Assembly: GCA_947039055.1 (NCBI GenBank)
Contig: CAMQYB010000080.1
Coordinates: forward strand, 1-7,697
Direction: 5' to 3'
From: an uncultured Deferribacteraceae bacterium
Lineage (GTDB): Bacteria > Chrysiogenota > Deferribacteres > Deferribacterales > Mucispirillaceae
DNA: 7,697 bases
Shown: piece by piece, positions 4,909 through 7,697 of the stretch
How positions within the stretch are numbered: position 1 is the stretch's first letter
How the letters are laid out: each line of letters starts with the position of its first letter
Made by a program: the position numbers and the translations under genes
The notes under the pieces: generated by a model
The model's input: the letters and a program-made list of their open reading frames with translations, nothing else
Told to the model about the DNA's origin: nothing
Databases searched by the model: none

Positions 4909-7656
4909 ATGAAATTTAATTTTTTACTTATATTATTAGTTGTTACGGTTTTTGTTTCTTGTCAGAATGATGATATAGTTTCAACGGTTTATCCAGAGAA
5001 AGTTGGTTTCTACGATTATGATGGAAGCGGTAATCATCGTGATACTGGCAATAATTTATCATCAGGAAATTTAACAGGTAGAGTACAGTTTGGACAAACT
5101 CACACAGTTGAACCTAAAGGTAACGCTGAGTTATATCTACCAGATGTAATAAGTGAGAGAGATGCACTTCTTATATTTATGCCAACAGATGATATAGCAC
5201 AATCAATAAATAGTATAAGTGTAGAGATTATTTTAGATGGCACAGTTAAAACAACTTTAGAGTTAGTAACCCCTAGAAATATCCCTAAGTCGGATAGCCT
5301 TATAGGTACAGAGCATGAAATTGTATACTCTACAAAAGCGTGGACAGGTGAGATTTCATGGGTGTATATGAAGAAAGGTTTAGAGTTAAGATTTATAACA
5401 AATAAAGATGAAGCATCAAGAAGAGAGGGAACGCTTGCATCAGGAGATATTGAGTTCGGTGCACCATCAGTTGGAGTTTTCACATTTATAAGACTTGGAA
5501 TGTTGACAGGACACAGAACAAAAGGTAACGGATATATGATGGATAGTCCTGCTAAAGCTATGGCAGATTATTTCCAAACAGCACCGTTTGCACAGCTAGT
5601 TAATGCTAAGTACGACAACATGACATTAAATAAAGTGATGTTGAGTAACGGTGTGATATATGATTTAAATTCTACTAATCCACGAGATAGATTTAGTAAA
5701 AGTATTGGTGGAATTTATGACGGCGATATGCGAGGCAACGTTGCAAAATCTCAAGTTAGTGTTGGGATAAATCTTGCTAATTTTGGATATCCAAGTTGGA
5801 ATATGACACAGACTTATCCGAAACATAATTTCAATATGACTACTCATTTAGCAGAGGGTAGATATCAAGATGTTAAAGACGGAAAGTTTGTTACGCTACC
5901 TACTGGCAATACTTGGGATCATACAAAATATTCAACAGTTCATTGGCACGGATTAAGTGGTGGTAACGGTATCGGTACATTGTTTGATACATTAGGTAAC
6001 GAGTTTAGTCATGAAGTTGGACATGCCTACGGTTTAGGACATTATGTAAAACCAAATGATAAACCAGCTTTTTGGACATATCACCATGCAGACAGTGGTT
6101 GGGGATACGATGTTTACAATAAGATGATGAAAGGTAATCTAATATGGGACACTAGTGCTACTGGCGTTAAACCAGAGAATAATTTTATCGGCAGATATAA
6201 CTATAGTGCAGATACTATGTCAGGTGGTAGATATTCAAGTAATATTTCTAAGTACACACGTTTAACAGGTTATACAGTTATGAAATCGCAACGATATATA
6301 GCGGCTGTTTCTCCGACTATTGTACCTAAATTATACGGTGGAGTTGATGAGAATAAATCAACTACTGGCTTTTTAAAATGGGATAGTGAAAAGAGAGAGA
6401 TGGTAGAGTATGAAGCTCCAATATGGCCAGAGATATATAATGTTGTTCATGCGACACCTTTTAATCCTAAAAAAATCGGTGTTCCAGTCGTAACATTGCT
6501 AGGTGCTTATATGCCAGATGATCTTACAAACCCATCTACTAAAGCTGTGTTGTATCCAGCATTTAGAGGTAACTATGGAAATGTCTATGATTTTCCTGCA
6601 CCAAACACAACAGAGAAAGCGTGTTGGGTAGAAGTTGCTTATAGTAATGGAAGTAAAAAAGAGATCGTTATTGCACCAACAAAACATAGTAGTAAAATGC
6701 TTGCAAACCAGTTACATATTAATATTGAGCTTGCTTCAAATCCTATAGGGGCAACTATTTATTGCCAAGAAACAGGAAAAATAGCTGTTAAGTTAGGTGA
6801 TAGTATTAAGATTGATTTTTCTAAATTGCCACCTATAGATAAAGCTGTAACTATCGGAAAAGGAGAGGGATATAAGGCTGCGTATTTAGAAGATATAAAA
6901 TGGCTTAATGAAGTTCTGCCAAAGTATGATGATGTAAAAATATTTATACCTCTATTAACTGTGGCAGAGTCAACTGCTGTTTTAAGAGCTAGAAGTATGC
7001 TTAGTAGTTTAAACGCATCTGCTAAAAAAGTTGCAGAAAGACATGTAGTTCTATTAGATCAACGTGATGATGTTATTGAGTTTATAGAGTTGAATAATGA
7101 GAAATTATCTGCAAATGATATTGATAGTAAGAACGCATTATTGGCACTTTTAGAGAAACATGGATTTGTTGCAAAAGGTACTGTACCGACTGTTGATAAA
7201 AATTATATTGTTAAATTAAGAGGGACAGGGAATAGATGTATAGATTCAGAGTTTCAGAAAAATCCGATCTGTGTAGATAATAAAAGTAGTCAAGAGTGGA
7301 TAATGGATACAGTTGGCAAACTCCACCAAGCAGACTCACCAAATATGTGTTTATTAAATACAGGGTTGCATCTTACATTAACTGAGTGTAGCGATATGAT
7401 ACTTACACATCATCAGTGGGGTTTAGAGGGTAATATCCAAGTAGAAAATCAGTACCGAATTTTAGCTAAAGGACAAGCTAAGAAATGTATAGATTACGCT
7501 AGTAACTATGGAACATTTATTACCTACGGTTGTCATGCAGGTGGAAATCAGAAGTTTGAAGTTAAAAACAAGGCTTCAACAAAAAGCTGGGATAACAAAA
7601 TGTTTTCTATTATTCCAGGTAGAGAGTTGAAAGTTATATTCGACACTTTTAAATAA
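4909..7656 (+). CDS. StcE-like M66 metalloprotease lipoprotein with C-terminal ricin-type lectin domain
   Basis: Residue numbers count from the ATG at 4909 (915 residues). Residues 1-17 form a lipoprotein signal peptide with lipobox FVSC, so C18 would be lipidated. Residues about 55-165 look like the beta-rich N-terminal region that precedes the catalytic domain in StcE. The catalytic domain (about 185-470) carries the metzincin-like motif HEVGHAYGLGHY: H368, H372 and H378 bind zinc, E369 is the base, and Y379 follows directly, as in StcE (motif at 446-457 there). The flanking NEFS (364-367) and GGNGIGTL (351-358) also fit M66. Residues about 655-755 are charged and probably helical, with no domain I recognise. 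Residues about 764-885 form a beta-trefoil with three repeats. Each has a Cys pair (777/788, 814/827, 860/875) and a QxW-like end (QEW 795, HQW 835, QKF 881). M66 enzymes such as StcE and Vibrio TagA cut mucin-like O-glycoproteins, so a cell-tethered mucinase is inferred. No type II secretion gene is visible. The protease call is firm, the lectin call good, and the substrate inferred. Confidence 0.9.
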   Translation: MKFNFLLILLVVTVFVSCQNDDIVSTVYPEKVGFYDYDGSGNHRDTGNNLSSGNLTGRVQFGQTHTVEPKGNAELYLPDVISERDALLIFMPTDDIAQSINSISVEIILDGTVKTTLELVTPRNIPKSDSLIGTEHEIVYSTKAWTGEISWVYMKKGLELRFITNKDEASRREGTLASGDIEFGAPSVGVFTFIRLGMLTGHRTKGNGYMMDSPAKAMADYFQTAPFAQLVNAKYDNMTLNKVMLSNGVIYDLNSTNPRDRFSKSIGGIYDGDMRGNVAKSQVSVGINLANFGYPSWNMTQTYPKHNFNMTTHLAEGRYQDVKDGKFVTLPTGNTWDHTKYSTVHWHGLSGGNGIGTLFDTLGNEFSHEVGHAYGLGHYVKPNDKPAFWTYHHADSGWGYDVYNKMMKGNLIWDTSATGVKPENNFIGRYNYSADTMSGGRYSSNISKYTRLTGYTVMKSQRYIAAVSPTIVPKLYGGVDENKSTTGFLKWDSEKREMVEYEAPIWPEIYNVVHATPFNPKKIGVPVVTLLGAYMPDDLTNPSTKAVLYPAFRGNYGNVYDFPAPNTTEKACWVEVAYSNGSKKEIVIAPTKHSSKMLANQLHINIELASNPIGATIYCQETGKIAVKLGDSIKIDFSKLPPIDKAVTIGKGEGYKAAYLEDIKWLNEVLPKYDDVKIFIPLLTVAESTAVLRARSMLSSLNASAKKVAERHVVLLDQRDDVIEFIELNNEKLSANDIDSKNALLALLEKHGFVAKGTVPTVDKNYIVKLRGTGNRCIDSEFQKNPICVDNKSSQEWIMDTVGKLHQADSPNMCLLNTGLHLTLTECSDMILTHHQWGLEGNIQVENQYRILAKGQAKKCIDYASNYGTFITYGCHAGGNQKFEVKNKASTKSWDNKMFSIIPGRELKVIFDTFK

Positions 7657-7681
7657 ATTTACAGTTAATTAATTATATAAG

Positions 7682-7688
7682 TAAGGAG
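7682..7688 (+). promoter_or_regulatory. Ribosome binding site of a gene beginning just past the window edge
   Basis: TAAGGAG lies 26 bp after the M66 stop and leaves 9 nt to the end of the window. That is the right distance for a start codon at about 7698. No terminator hairpin lies between the M66 stop and this site, so the next gene is probably cotranscribed with the M66 gene. Confidence 0.55.
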
Positions 7689-7697
7689 CAAGTTTTT

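Overview
This is an AT-rich window (roughly 30% G+C by eye). The features below suggest a diderm (Gram-negative-type) bacterium, probably associated with a host or with mucus. It holds three complete genes: an exported M16 zinc protease, a diaminopimelate aminotransferase (so the cell makes meso-DAP for peptidoglycan and lysine), and a predicted lipoprotein of the StcE mucinase type. Shine-Dalgarno sites are strong and the standard genetic code fits all three genes. The lipobox of the third gene (Phe at -3) is looser than the E. coli consensus, as often seen in spirochaetes. That is only a weak hint and I cannot name the genus.

Layout. Positions 1-266 are non-coding and carry three perfect inverted repeats and a near-consensus ribosome binding site. 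Positions 267-3110 (+) encode a 947-residue two-lobed M16 metallopeptidase resembling E. coli PqqL. It converges with dapL (3353-4588, -), and a strong bidirectional terminator at 3201-3240 lies between them. A divergent intergenic region (4589-4908) holds a good dapL promoter whose -35 box lies inside a perfect 20-bp palindrome. Positions 4909-7656 (+) encode a 915-residue M66 (StcE-like) metalloprotease lipoprotein with a C-terminal ricin-type beta-trefoil. The window ends on a Shine-Dalgarno sequence that probably serves a gene starting just beyond the edge.

How they may fit together. The M66 protein has the catalytic signature of enzymes that cut mucin-type O-glycosylated proteins, plus a sugar-binding tail and a lipid anchor. 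This suggests a cell-tethered mucinase. The M16 protein would act in the periplasm or cell envelope on peptides or small proteins. DapL is a housekeeping enzyme and has no clear functional link to its neighbours. No mobile element, CRISPR array, tRNA or rRNA was seen. The least ordinary items are the lipidated mucinase-lectin architecture and the unexplained palindromes in both upstream regions.
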